The translations under genes were made by a program, and so were the position numbers. Shown here piece after piece: positions 57,139-64,000 of a DNA stretch of 64,000 nucleotides. Within the stretch, counting starts at the first letter, position 1. Each line of letters starts with the position of its first letter. The notes below the pieces were generated by a model. It made no database searches and had not been told where the DNA came from. It saw nothing but the letters and a program-made list of their open reading frames with translations. The DNA is from Arthrobacter bussei (lineage in GTDB: Bacteria > Actinomycetota > Actinomycetes > Actinomycetales > Micrococcaceae): contig NZ_VJXX01000007.1 of the NCBI RefSeq assembly GCF_009377195.2, positions 1 through 64,000 on the forward strand, given 5' to 3'.

Positions 57139-58149
57139 CTACAGGAGCGGGCTCAGTGCCAGGAAGAAGACCGCACCCACCAGCGCCGTGGCCGGCGCTG
57201 TCGCGAGCCAGACGAGCAGGATGCGGACCACGCGCGGACGCTGGACGGACGCGAAGCGCTGGTTCGCTCCCGCTCCCACGATCGCCGAGGTCATGGTGTG
57301 GGTGCTGGAGAGGGGGAGGTGCAGCGAGATGGCACCGATGAACAGCATGGCGGAGCTGACGCCCTGGGCCGTCATGCCCCGCAGGGGGTCCATGTGCACC
57401 AGGCGGTTCCCGAGGGTGTGCGTGATCCGCCAGCCGCCGAAGAGCGAGCCGGTCGTCAGCAGGACCGCGGCGAACACCTGCACCCACAGGGGGATGTCCG
57501 TTCCCGTGGCGTACCCGGATCCCACCAGCGCGAGGAGGATCACCGCCATGGTCCGCTGGCCGTCCTGCAGGCCGTGCCCGAGCGCGAAGGCTCCCGCCAG
57601 CACGGACTGCGCCATGCGATTCCCGCGGTTCACCCGAGCGGGCGAGCCGTGCCGAAGCAGCCAGGTGGCCGGGAACACCGCCAGGTAGGCCAGGACGTAG
57701 GCGATGACGGGTGACAGGAGGAGGGGCAGGACGATCTGAAGGAGCAGTGTCTCCCCGGCGCCGCTCATCGCCGGCCCGCTGGTCAGCTGCGACGCACCAC
57801 CTGCGCCGATGACGCCGCCGAGCAGGGCATGGGTGGACGACGACGGCTTGCCGCGGTACCACGTGAGGACGCCCCAGAGGCAGGCTGCGAGAAGGGCCGC
57901 CATCAGGATCCCGAGGCCGGTGGCGCCCTCGGGCAGGCCGATCCCGGCGTCGGTGAAGAACAGGGCGAGGGACGTGCTGAGCAACGCACCCACCAGGTTG
58001 AAGAGCGCCGCGAGGAGGACGGCGACGGTGGGCGTCAGCGCCCTCGTCCGCACCGCCGTCGCCACCGAGTTCGAGACGTCGTGGAAACCGTTGAGGAAGG
58101 CGAAGACGCCCGCGGTGACGATCACCGCTCCGAGGAGGAGGGGCTCCAC
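57139..58149 (-). CDS. PiT-family low-affinity phosphate transporter
   Basis: A 336-residue proton/metal-phosphate symporter. The duplicated PiT signature GFHDVSNSVAT near the N-terminus and SSTHTMTSAIVGAGAN in the C-terminal half are conserved, with about ten helices. The GTG start follows the stop of the DUF47 gene without a gap. It sits tail-to-tail with pstSCAB. Confidence 0.92.
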   Translation of the reverse strand: MEPLLLGAVIVTAGVFAFLNGFHDVSNSVATAVRTRALTPTVAVLLAALFNLVGALLSTSLALFFTDAGIGLPEGATGLGILMAALLAACLWGVLTWYRGKPSSSTHALLGGVIGAGGASQLTSGPAMSGAGETLLLQIVLPLLLSPVIAYVLAYLAVFPATWLLRHGSPARVNRGNRMAQSVLAGAFALGHGLQDGQRTMAVILLALVGSGYATGTDIPLWVQVFAAVLLTTGSLFGGWRITHTLGNRLVHMDPLRGMTAQGVSSAMLFIGAISLHLPLSSTHTMTSAIVGAGANQRFASVQRPRVVRILLVWLATAPATALVGAVFFLALSPLL

Positions 58150-58767
58150 CTACGATTCCTTGACGAGGATGCTGCCCACCTGTGTGGCGACCCGACGGAT
58201 GTCCTTGGTGACCTCGACCAGTTGGTTCGCCACGTCCCGGTGGCGGGCGTAGACGAGCGGCTTGTGGTCGTCGAGGAGCTCGGCGCACCAGCTGCGATGC
58301 GTGCGCTCGGCCCGCCGCGCGAGGCGCAGGATCTCGATCCAGTACTCCTCGAGGTCCTCCATCGAGTTGAGGCGCTGCATCGCGACGGCGGTCAGTTCGG
58401 CCTGCCGGTTGATGACCTCCAGCTGGTCGGCGGCCCGCTGGCTCACCTTGCTCAGCTTGTACAGCGCGATCAGCTCACCCGCTCCGTCGAGCTTCTCGAT
58501 GGCCTCGTTGAGCAGGCGCGAGAGCACGTAGAGGTCCTCACGGGGCAACGGGTTGATGAAGGACGTCCGCATGGAGGTGAGGAGCGCGAAGTGGAGGTCC
58601 GTCGAGGCCGACTCGTGCTGGTGCAGCTCCTCGGACAGGCGGTCGTACTCCTGGACGGACGCTCCGAGGATGGCGGACATGGTGCCGACGCCGAGGACCA
58701 GCTGGTTCGCCATGCGGGCGAGGAGCTCGAGCCCGGCGTTCTCCTGCGGGAAGAGGCGTAGTTTCAC
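58150..58767 (-). CDS. DUF47 (PhoU-like) accessory protein
   Basis: A 205-residue all-helical PhoU-like protein, the usual partner encoded in front of PiT transporters, thought to modulate phosphate uptake. The GTG at 58767 (VKLRLFPQE) with GAGGAAG upstream is preferred over an earlier ATG that would add an unconserved stretch. Directly abuts the PiT gene. Confidence 0.88.
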   Translation of the reverse strand: MKLRLFPQENAGLELLARMANQLVLGVGTMSAILGASVQEYDRLSEELHQHESASTDLHFALLTSMRTSFINPLPREDLYVLSRLLNEAIEKLDGAGELIALYKLSKVSQRAADQLEVINRQAELTAVAMQRLNSMEDLEEYWIEILRLARRAERTHRSWCAELLDDHKPLVYARHRDVANQLVEVTKDIRRVATQVGSILVKES

Positions 58768-58978
58768 GGAGTCTTCCTCGGAGGATGGGTGGGCGTCGGC
58801 GGTGCTGCCGCCGACGCACATGCCTCTGGGCAGAGTAGTGGCGTCGAACCGGGAGCGCCTCTCGGCGGAAGGCCGCTCGAAGCGGCTGAGTGTTGAAGCC
58901 CGGGGGTTCCACGGTCCGACGCCGGGTTAAGTCTTGCCCTCCCCGGAGCGGCTGTCAACATCGCCTGTGACGGGCCGC

Positions 58979-59626
58979 TCAGTCGAGGTCGCCGCGCCGC
59001 CAGGAGGCGGCGGCATGCTCGAGGTCCTCAGCGGTCCTGATCAGCTGGTGCGAATTGCGCGTGAGCTTCGAGGCGTGGGACCCGTTGGCCACCTCCCGGT
59101 CGTCGGCGTGGTTGGCCTGGCCGAGGGCGACGACGCGGCAGAACGCGGCGAAGCGTTCGAGGGCGACGTCGAAGTCCCCGTCGAACGCACCCGAGAGGAT
59201 GGTGTCCGCCATGGTGGTCATCTCCGCGGCGCCGGGCGGTTCGGCCACGCCCGCCACGACCTTCGAGACCTGGGCGATCTCCTTGCCGGAGGCGAAGTAG
59301 GCGGCGATGCGCTCCGGGTTCTGCTGGGTCGCGGCACGCAGTGCGTACAGTCGCCACAGGGCCCCGGGCAGAGATCTCGCGGGACTCTCGGCCCACATCT
59401 CGGCGATGGCCTCGAGGCCCTGCCGGTCGGCGAGTTCGACGAGGCGGCGGGTCACGTCGGGATCGTCCGCGTCCCGCCCGTGGTGCACCAGGGCGTGGGC
59501 CGCCATGTGGGCGGCCTCGGAGACCCGCGAAGGGTCCACGCCCCCCGCGAAGACCTCGAAATCGGCCGGGGTGAAAGGCTTCGGCTTGTGCGGCCGCGGG
59601 CTCTTGTTCGTGTAGTCGCCGTCCAT
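58979..59626 (-). CDS. Conserved-looking hypothetical protein
   Basis: A 215-residue soluble, largely helical protein (MDGDYTNKSPRPHKPKPFTP...). The sequence has an Ala/His-rich core, no membrane helix, and a charged C-terminus ending WRRGDLD. I do not recognise the family with confidence. TATCCT lies 6 nt before the ATG on the minus strand, pointing to a leaderless mRNA. It is divergent from the tRNA-Lys. Confidence 0.7.
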   Translation of the reverse strand: MDGDYTNKSPRPHKPKPFTPADFEVFAGGVDPSRVSEAAHMAAHALVHHGRDADDPDVTRRLVELADRQGLEAIAEMWAESPARSLPGALWRLYALRAATQQNPERIAAYFASGKEIAQVSKVVAGVAEPPGAAEMTTMADTILSGAFDGDFDVALERFAAFCRVVALGQANHADDREVANGSHASKLTRNSHQLIRTAEDLEHAAASWRRGDLD

Positions 59627-59632
59627 GGAACG

Positions 59633-59638
59633 AGGATA
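59633..59638 (-). promoter_or_regulatory. -10 element of the hypothetical gene
   Basis: TATCCT on the minus strand followed by 6 nt and ATG at 59626. Confidence 0.5.
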
Positions 59639-59764
59639 CTCCTGCGGTCCTCGCGGCCGGTCGGCATCGCCCTCGCACCCGTCTTCGGCGCGAGGGCGAT
59701 TGCGATAAAGTGGGCGGGTCATCGCCGCACGACGGACCTGCGGGTCCGTGAGGTGGTGATGGGC

Positions 59765-59838
59765 GGGCCCTTAGCTCAGTTGGCTAGAGCAACGGACTTT
59801 TAATCCGTGGGTCGTGGGTTCGAGCCCCACAGGGCCTA
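59765..59838 (+). tRNA. tRNA-Lys (anticodon TTT)
   Basis: A complete cloverleaf: acceptor GGGCCCT/AGGGCCT, D stem GCTC/GAGC, anticodon stem ACGGA/TCCGT with loop CTTTTAA (anticodon at 59799-59801), 5-nt variable loop, T stem GTGGG/CCCAC with TTCGAGC. Discriminator is A; the 3' CCA is not encoded. Confidence 0.97.
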
Positions 59839-59849
59839 CCGCGTGAGGG

Positions 59850-59878
59850 AAGGACCCCGGGACAGTTCCGGGGTCCTT
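59850..59878. terminator. Terminator after tRNA-Lys
   Basis: AAGGACCCCGG (59850-59860) and CCGGGGTCCTT (59868-59878) form a perfect 11-bp stem with a 7-nt loop. It serves the tRNA and probably the convergent ZIP gene. Confidence 0.8.
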
Positions 59879-59900
59879 CGTCGTTGCCGTGCGGTGCTGC

Positions 59901-60656
59901 TCATCCGGAGACCGTGTGCACCACGAAGGCCGTGAGGAACCCGAGGGCGGCGATCAACCCCGTGAACATGTGCTGGCGCTCGAAGGCCTCGGGGATCATG
60001 GTGTCGGCGACCATCGCGAGGATCGCCCCCGCGGCGATCGCCGTGATGAACGCGACGGTGACGCCGGAGGCGTCCGCCAGCAACGAGTACCCGATGAGGG
60101 CCGCCAGTCCCGAGGCGAGCGCGATGCCGCCCCACAGGCCGAACACGTAGCGTCTGCCGCGGCCCGCGTTCTTCATGCCGGCGGTGCTCGAGAGTCCCTC
60201 GGGCACGTTGGAGATGAAGATCGCGACGAGGACCGCCGGGTTCACCGTGCCTCCTGCCACGAGTCCGAGCCCCAGGACCACCGACTCGGGAATCCCGTCG
60301 AGCAGGGCGCCGAGTGCAATGGCGTTGCCGCTCCCGGCGGCGTCGGACTCCGAAGGCTGCTGCCCGCCGGACCGTTTGCGGTGCTGCGCCCCCTTGCGGG
60401 CGAGGATCGCGTTGGCCCCCACATAGGTCACGGCGCCGACGAGGAAGCCTCCTGCCGTCGGCACGAGCCCGCCCGCCTCCTGGGCCTCTCCGACGAGTTC
60501 GAAGGCGAGGGCGGAGATGAGCACTCCCGCCCCGAACGCCATGACGAAGGAGACGATCCGGGGTGGCACGGCCCATTTCCAGGCGATCGCCGCGCCGAGG
60601 ACCAGCGCCCCTCCTGCGATCGCACCCCACCCGAATGCCTGCAGCCACAGTGGCAC
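59901..60656 (-). CDS. ZIP-family metal transporter
   Basis: A 251-residue membrane protein with about eight helices. Two metal-site helices are visible: GALLDGIPESVVLG and AIFISNVPEGLSS, the HNxPE/HExPH-type motifs with Asp or Asn in place of the usual first His/Asn. A Ser/Gln/Lys-rich cytoplasmic loop (QHRKRSGGQQ) lies between helices 3 and 4. Probably takes up zinc or another divalent cation. GGAAGGAG precedes the GTG at 60656; the frame stays open ~55 codons upstream but that part is basic and not membrane-like. Confidence 0.85.
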   Translation of the reverse strand: MPLWLQAFGWGAIAGGALVLGAAIAWKWAVPPRIVSFVMAFGAGVLISALAFELVGEAQEAGGLVPTAGGFLVGAVTYVGANAILARKGAQHRKRSGGQQPSESDAAGSGNAIALGALLDGIPESVVLGLGLVAGGTVNPAVLVAIFISNVPEGLSSTAGMKNAGRGRRYVFGLWGGIALASGLAALIGYSLLADASGVTVAFITAIAAGAILAMVADTMIPEAFERQHMFTGLIAALGFLTAFVVHTVSG

Positions 60657-61017
60657 GGGAGCCGCTCCTTCCGGTGCCCACGGCACCACGAGATGAATCC
60701 GGCCCAGCTTGCCATGGAACCGCCGGCGTGCGGAGGCACCCGGTAGCGGAACCGGAGCTTGACGGGGAAGGCCGGGCGATCGCGACATGACCGGGAACCA
60801 TTGGGCGAGTGGAGGGCGCATCGTCCCACGGGCACCCTCCGGGTGAGCTCAACACGGCCGCCCTCGTCGGGGAATCCCTCCGACGTGGATGAGTTTGAAT
60901 CGTTATCAGCCGGCCCGTTGTGGCCCCCCGGACCCGGTTAGGCTCGACGTACCGGAGCGTTCGACGACGGTGGCGCACGCCTTCAGCGGCGCCGCCCCCT
61001 GACCTGAGGAGGGACCT
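60657..61017. other. 361-bp intergenic region between divergent genes
   Basis: It must contain promoters for the ZIP gene (left) and the secreted phosphoesterase gene (right). Weak -10-like sequences (for example TAGGCT at 60939-60944) are visible but no convincing paired -35. I see no small ORF, RNA structure or repeat here. Confidence 0.5.
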
Positions 61018-62286
61018 GTGCGTATCCCGACCGCATGCTCGGCAGCAGTGTTCGCCGCCGCCCTCGTCGTCGTCGGAGCTCCCGCCGGTTCCGCCGTCGC
61101 GTACGACGATTCGCGGTCCGTGATCGCCGAGACCCGCGCTGGGAAGCAGGATGTCCGGTTCGCGACCTACAACGCCAGCCTGAACCGAGCGGCAGCCGGC
61201 GACCTCGTCCGCGATCTGAGTACCCCGGCCAATACGCAGGCGAGGGCGATCGCGGAGGTCATCCAGATCAACCGGCCGGACGTCGTGCTCCTGAACGAGT
61301 TCGACTACGTCGCGGGCGGCCGGGCCGCTGATCTCTTCAGTCAGAACTATCTCCGGGTCGGCCAGAACGGCAAGGCCCCGGTCGACTACCCCTACGTGTA
61401 CACGGCACCCTCGAACACCGGTGTGCCCAGCGGGTTCGACCTCAACAACGACGGGCGCGTCGGCGGCGCCGATGACGCACTGGGCTTCGGCACCTTCGAG
61501 GGCCAGTACGGCATGGTGGTGTACTCGAGGTATCCCATCCGCACCGAGGCCGTCAGGACCTTCCAGAACTTCCTGTGGAAGGACATGCCCGGAGCGTTGC
61601 TGCCCGACAACCCGGCGACGGAGGCGGCCGACGACTGGTACTCGACGGATGAACTGGCAGCGCTCCCGCTGTCCAGCAAGTCGCACTGGGACATCCCCGT
61701 CGAGGTCGGCGGCAGGACCGTGCACGTCCTTGCCAGCCACCCGACACCACCGGTGTTCGACGGGCAGGAGGACCGGAACGGCAGGCGCAACAGCGACGAG
61801 ATCCGCTTCTGGTCCGACTACGTGACCGGCGGGCCCGGCGCGTCCTACATCTACGACGACGACGGCGGCACCGGCGGCATGAACCGAGGGGAGCGGTTCG
61901 TCGTCATGGGTGATCAGAACAGCGATCCCCTGGACGGCGATTCACGGCTTGGATCGATCGATCAGCTGCTCGGGAACAAGCTCATCCAGGATCCGCTGCC
62001 GTCGTCGAACGGAGCGGTCGAGGCGTCCGCCCTGCAGGGGGGTGCCAACGCCATGCACCGAGGTGATCCGCGGTTCGACACGGCGGACTTCGAGGACAGG
62101 GATGCCGGCAACATCAGGGCCGACTACGTGCTGCCTTCACGTACGCTCAAGGTGGCGGCTGCGGGGGTGTTCTGGCCCCGGGCAGGCAGTCCGGGTGCGG
62201 AGCTGACGGGGATCTTCCCCTTCCCGACGAGTGATCATCGGCTGGTCTTCGTCGATGTCACGCTCAGCGGTGGCAAGCTGCGCTAG
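61018..62286 (+). CDS. Secreted endonuclease/exonuclease/phosphatase family protein
   Basis: A 422-residue exported protein: signal peptide of about 28 residues ending SAVA, then an EEP (DNase I-like) domain. Motifs are FATYNASLNR, the metal Glu in LNEFDY, GDQNSDPLDGDS and the C-terminal catalytic SDHRLVFVDV. It could be an extracellular nuclease or phosphodiesterase; phosphate scavenging is an attractive guess. GAGGAGGGAC precedes the GTG. Confidence 0.86.
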   Translation: MRIPTACSAAVFAAALVVVGAPAGSAVAYDDSRSVIAETRAGKQDVRFATYNASLNRAAAGDLVRDLSTPANTQARAIAEVIQINRPDVVLLNEFDYVAGGRAADLFSQNYLRVGQNGKAPVDYPYVYTAPSNTGVPSGFDLNNDGRVGGADDALGFGTFEGQYGMVVYSRYPIRTEAVRTFQNFLWKDMPGALLPDNPATEAADDWYSTDELAALPLSSKSHWDIPVEVGGRTVHVLASHPTPPVFDGQEDRNGRRNSDEIRFWSDYVTGGPGASYIYDDDGGTGGMNRGERFVVMGDQNSDPLDGDSRLGSIDQLLGNKLIQDPLPSSNGAVEASALQGGANAMHRGDPRFDTADFEDRDAGNIRADYVLPSRTLKVAAAGVFWPRAGSPGAELTGIFPFPTSDHRLVFVDVTLSGGKLR

Positions 62287-62509
62287 GCCTTGTCCCGTCG
62301 CGCGGGCCGGGTGTACGGTCGAACGCATGAGGACGATTCTTTTTCAGTAGGCGATCCGGCTCCGGCCACGATCCGCGTCATGTGTCGATGACACCCCTCC
62401 ACAGGCGCCCCTGAAATCCGTCCGACCCCCAAGCATCCCCGCAGGAAAGCCTGTCGTGGCGCTGACGTGTCCCGACGCATCTGGTGGCGCCACTCCAGAA
62501 AGGAACACC

Positions 62510-62764
62510 ATGACCAACACGCCCCAGCACGACCCGTCAGCAGACGCTTCAGCCTCCACTTCGGCGGCGGAAGCGGCGGGCCCACCGCCCGCCGAAGCCG
62601 GCGGTGCCCAGCGGCGCAGCGTTCAGGACGATCCGCGGGCCAAGCTCGCGCTCGCCCGGAAGAACCACGCCGCCAGCCCCACCGCGGCGACGGGCGCAGG
62701 TCACCAGAAGGCCGCCAACGAGAGCAGCAAGCAGGGCAAGAAGGAGAAGAAAGTCCGCTGGTGA
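62510..62764 (+). CDS. Small basic-tailed hypothetical protein
   Basis: An 84-residue low-complexity protein: Ala/Ser/Pro-rich N-terminus, DDPRAKLALARKN, and a Lys-rich C-terminus ending KKVRW. The pattern weakly resembles DUF5302 proteins of actinobacteria. AGAAAGGAA precedes the ATG at 62510. The 223-bp gap before it (62287-62509) shows nothing else beyond AT-rich TTCTTTTTC near 62335-62345. Confidence 0.55.
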   Translation: MTNTPQHDPSADASASTSAAEAAGPPPAEAGGAQRRSVQDDPRAKLALARKNHAASPTAATGAGHQKAANESSKQGKKEKKVRW

Positions 62765-62813
62765 GGCCCTGCCCGGGCACGCCGCCGGGCGGCTCACGCT
62801 GAGTTGAAGTGGA

Positions 62814-62862
62814 GCTGGCTCCGAGTTCTGCGTATGGGGGAATCGCAGAAATCGGAGCCAGC
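62814..62862. promoter_or_regulatory. 19-bp inverted repeat upstream of a tandem-HTH gene
   Basis: GCTGGCTCCGAGTTCTGCG (62814-62832) and CGCAGAAATCGGAGCCAGC (62844-62862) match at 18 of 19 positions around an 11-nt spacer. A TATACT -10 candidate follows at 62871-62876. Likely an operator for the downstream regulator or a strong RNA hairpin. Confidence 0.6.
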
Positions 62863-62913
62863 GATCTCAGTATACTTCGACAGGAGACCGCAAAGTCCAA
62901 TCGAAAGGTGATG

Positions 62914-63648
62914 ATGGCCGTCACAGCCAAGGCCTTCCAGCTGTGGCGTTCCCGTATCGCACCGCAGGACACCGTCTCGGACGTGTGCAGGGTAGCCGGG
63001 ATCAAGCGTTCCACTCTCGCCCAGCAGCTCGTCCGGGGCAAGGTCTCCGTCCCCACGATCGTCTCGATCGCACGGGGCTACGGCCTTCCACCCGTCGAAT
63101 CGCTGGCCGTCTTCGAGGGGTTCGCCGACGTTCCGGCCGGGGTCCGCACCCCCACGGACGCCGAACTCGTGAGCCAGGTCTCGCACATCGACATCCTCCG
63201 GCTGCTGGTGGCGCGCAGCGAGGACCAGGAATGCGCGGGGAGCGACCTGCAGCTGAACCTCGCCCCCTTCCCGCACAGGAATTCCGTCCGCGCGTGGATC
63301 GAGGCGATCGACCCGGGGGACCTCCGGCAACAGCTGGCCGCGCGCACGGGGGTCGCCCGGCAGAATCTGTCCGCGCAGCTCACGGCGGGGCGTCTGGCGC
63401 CCGAGATCGCGGTCGAAGCTGCGCGGATCGCCGGGGTGTCGCTGGCCAGCGGCCTGGTGGTCACGGGCCTCCTGACGCCTGACGAGGGCGGCTGGCCCCT
63501 GGACGGCAGGGCGAGAGCCCTCTGCGCCATGCCCGATCTCGATCTCGTGTTCCTCGCCCGGGACCGCCTCGACGTGCTCGGCAAGCAGATCCGCAGGGCC
63601 GAGCTCGACGACGGCAAGGACCGCGCCATGTGGGAGAACCTCGGATGA
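62914..63648 (+). CDS. Regulator with two XRE-like HTH domains
   Basis: A 244-residue protein with two HTH-like units of about 55 residues: 7-60 (VSDVCRVAGIKRSTLAQQLVRG) and 124-178 (LRQQLAARTGVARQNLSAQLTAG). Both have the helix spacing of Cro/CI-type domains and a similar tail (VSIARGYGL and EAARIAGVS). The C-terminus is charged. Start ambiguous between adjacent ATGs at 62911 and 62914; GAAAGG favours the latter. Its stop overlaps the ATG of a membrane protein gene, so both are co-translated. Confidence 0.65.
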   Translation: MAVTAKAFQLWRSRIAPQDTVSDVCRVAGIKRSTLAQQLVRGKVSVPTIVSIARGYGLPPVESLAVFEGFADVPAGVRTPTDAELVSQVSHIDILRLLVARSEDQECAGSDLQLNLAPFPHRNSVRAWIEAIDPGDLRQQLAARTGVARQNLSAQLTAGRLAPEIAVEAARIAGVSLASGLVVTGLLTPDEGGWPLDGRARALCAMPDLDLVFLARDRLDVLGKQIRRAELDDGKDRAMWENLG

Positions 63649-64000
63649 ACAACCTGGCGATCCAGTGGCTGGTTCTCGCGCTCTGCGCGCTCGGCGCCGT
63701 CGTCCGGCTTCCCGGCGTCCTCCAGGGGAGGGGCAGGGTGGTCTTCACTGCTCTGGTCCTCCTCACGGTTGCCGTCGGACTCTCGCTCGATGCGATCTAC
63801 CTCGCCGTGGACCCGGTCCTGGGCGGTGTGAACGTGGCCAACCTGCTGCTCCGTGGGTGCCTGTACGCCGTGTTCCTGCTCCTGGGCCTCCGCATGGCTG
63901 CGGCCTTCGACTCCCGTCTGGCGAGCCGACTGGTCGCGGGACCCTTCGGTATCGCCGTGCTGGCCGTGACCGTCTTGGCGACGCTGTACTTCTTCCTCGC
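63645..64000 (+). CDS. Membrane protein (3' end beyond the window)
   Basis: The first 118 residues contain four hydrophobic helices (about 5-22, 33-52, 63-83 and 96-118) with short loops: MNNLAIQWLVLALC, VVFTALVLLTVAVGLSL, LLLRGCLYAVFLLLGL, FGIAVLAVTVLATLYFFL. It starts in an ATGA overlap with the tandem-HTH gene. The arrangement recalls XRE regulator plus MAB_1171c-type membrane proteins of actinobacteria, but the family cannot be confirmed from this fragment. Confidence 0.7.
   Translation, partial: MNNLAIQWLVLALCALGAVVRLPGVLQGRGRVVFTALVLLTVAVGLSLDAIYLAVDPVLGGVNVANLLLRGCLYAVFLLLGLRMAAAFDSRLASRLVAGPFGIAVLAVTVLATLYFFL

Noticed and set aside
60657-60821. N-terminal extension of the ZIP transporter
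   Set aside because: The in-frame upstream part is basic and Pro/Arg rich with no helix; GGAAGGAG before the GTG at 60656 marks the start.

Overview
The window looks like a chromosomal segment of a high-GC actinobacterium, most likely Micrococcales (an Arthrobacter-like member of the Micrococcaceae). The grounds are the strong GC bias at third codon positions, many GTG starts, an Lsr2 nucleoid protein, a class-E-type LAxTG sorting signal, a PTS-dependent DhaKLM set, and the actinobacterial order tilS-hpt-ftsH-folE-folP-folB-folK. The order-level placement is fairly safe; the genus is inference. I see no prophage, insertion sequence, CRISPR array or rRNA, and one tRNA. Almost everything is core or near-core chromosome, densely packed.

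Layout. 1-7.7 kb: 3' end of a repetitive LAxTG surface protein, a small-molecule kinase, an NCS2 nucleobase permease, an SDR/aldehyde dehydrogenase pair and phosphoglucomutase. 7.8-16.7 kb: glycerate kinase, an acyl-CoA synthetase, an amidase/POT peptide transporter operon, a rhodanese, prephenate dehydratase, a eukaryotic-type topoisomerase IB and two small acidic proteins. 16.7-21.6 kb: lipid kinase, serS, a HAD phosphatase, a SatD-like regulator and pyrophosphatase. 21.8-37.6 kb: a long co-oriented run, dacB, a DUF2342 zinc protease, tilS, hpt, ftsH, the folate genes folE-P-B-K, DUF3180, two PH-domain membrane proteins, a DUF2520 protein, panC, lysS and a tiny membrane protein. 37.7-46.8 kb: lsr2, clpC, an S9 peptidase, a GNAT, CsbD and dhaKLM. 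47-52.7 kb: mutY, a BsuPI-like surface protein, disA, radA and a FUSC protein. 52.9-58.8 kb: high-affinity pstSCAB facing a low-affinity PiT/DUF47 pair. 58.9-64 kb: an unknown protein, tRNA-Lys(TTT), a ZIP transporter, a secreted EEP phosphoesterase, a small basic protein, and a tandem-HTH regulator overlapping a membrane gene cut by the window end.

How the genes work together. The folate genes form one overlapping transcription unit that runs on into membrane proteins and panC. The phosphate block has a PHO-box-like direct repeat before pstS and a strong hairpin between pstS and pstC. clpC carries a good match to a ClgR operator. DhaKLM would phosphorylate dihydroxyacetone with PEP but needs an Enzyme I encoded elsewhere.

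No obviously new defence or secretion system is visible. The observations I would follow first are: a recurring -10 hexamer placed 6-8 nt before start codons (leaderless transcripts) at several unrelated genes; the tandem-HTH/membrane-protein pair behind a 19-bp inverted repeat; a SatD-like protein that reads as a cyclase-like fold plus HTH; near-identical repeats in the LAxTG protein; and a small acidic protein with a spaced G-x-Y-T motif.
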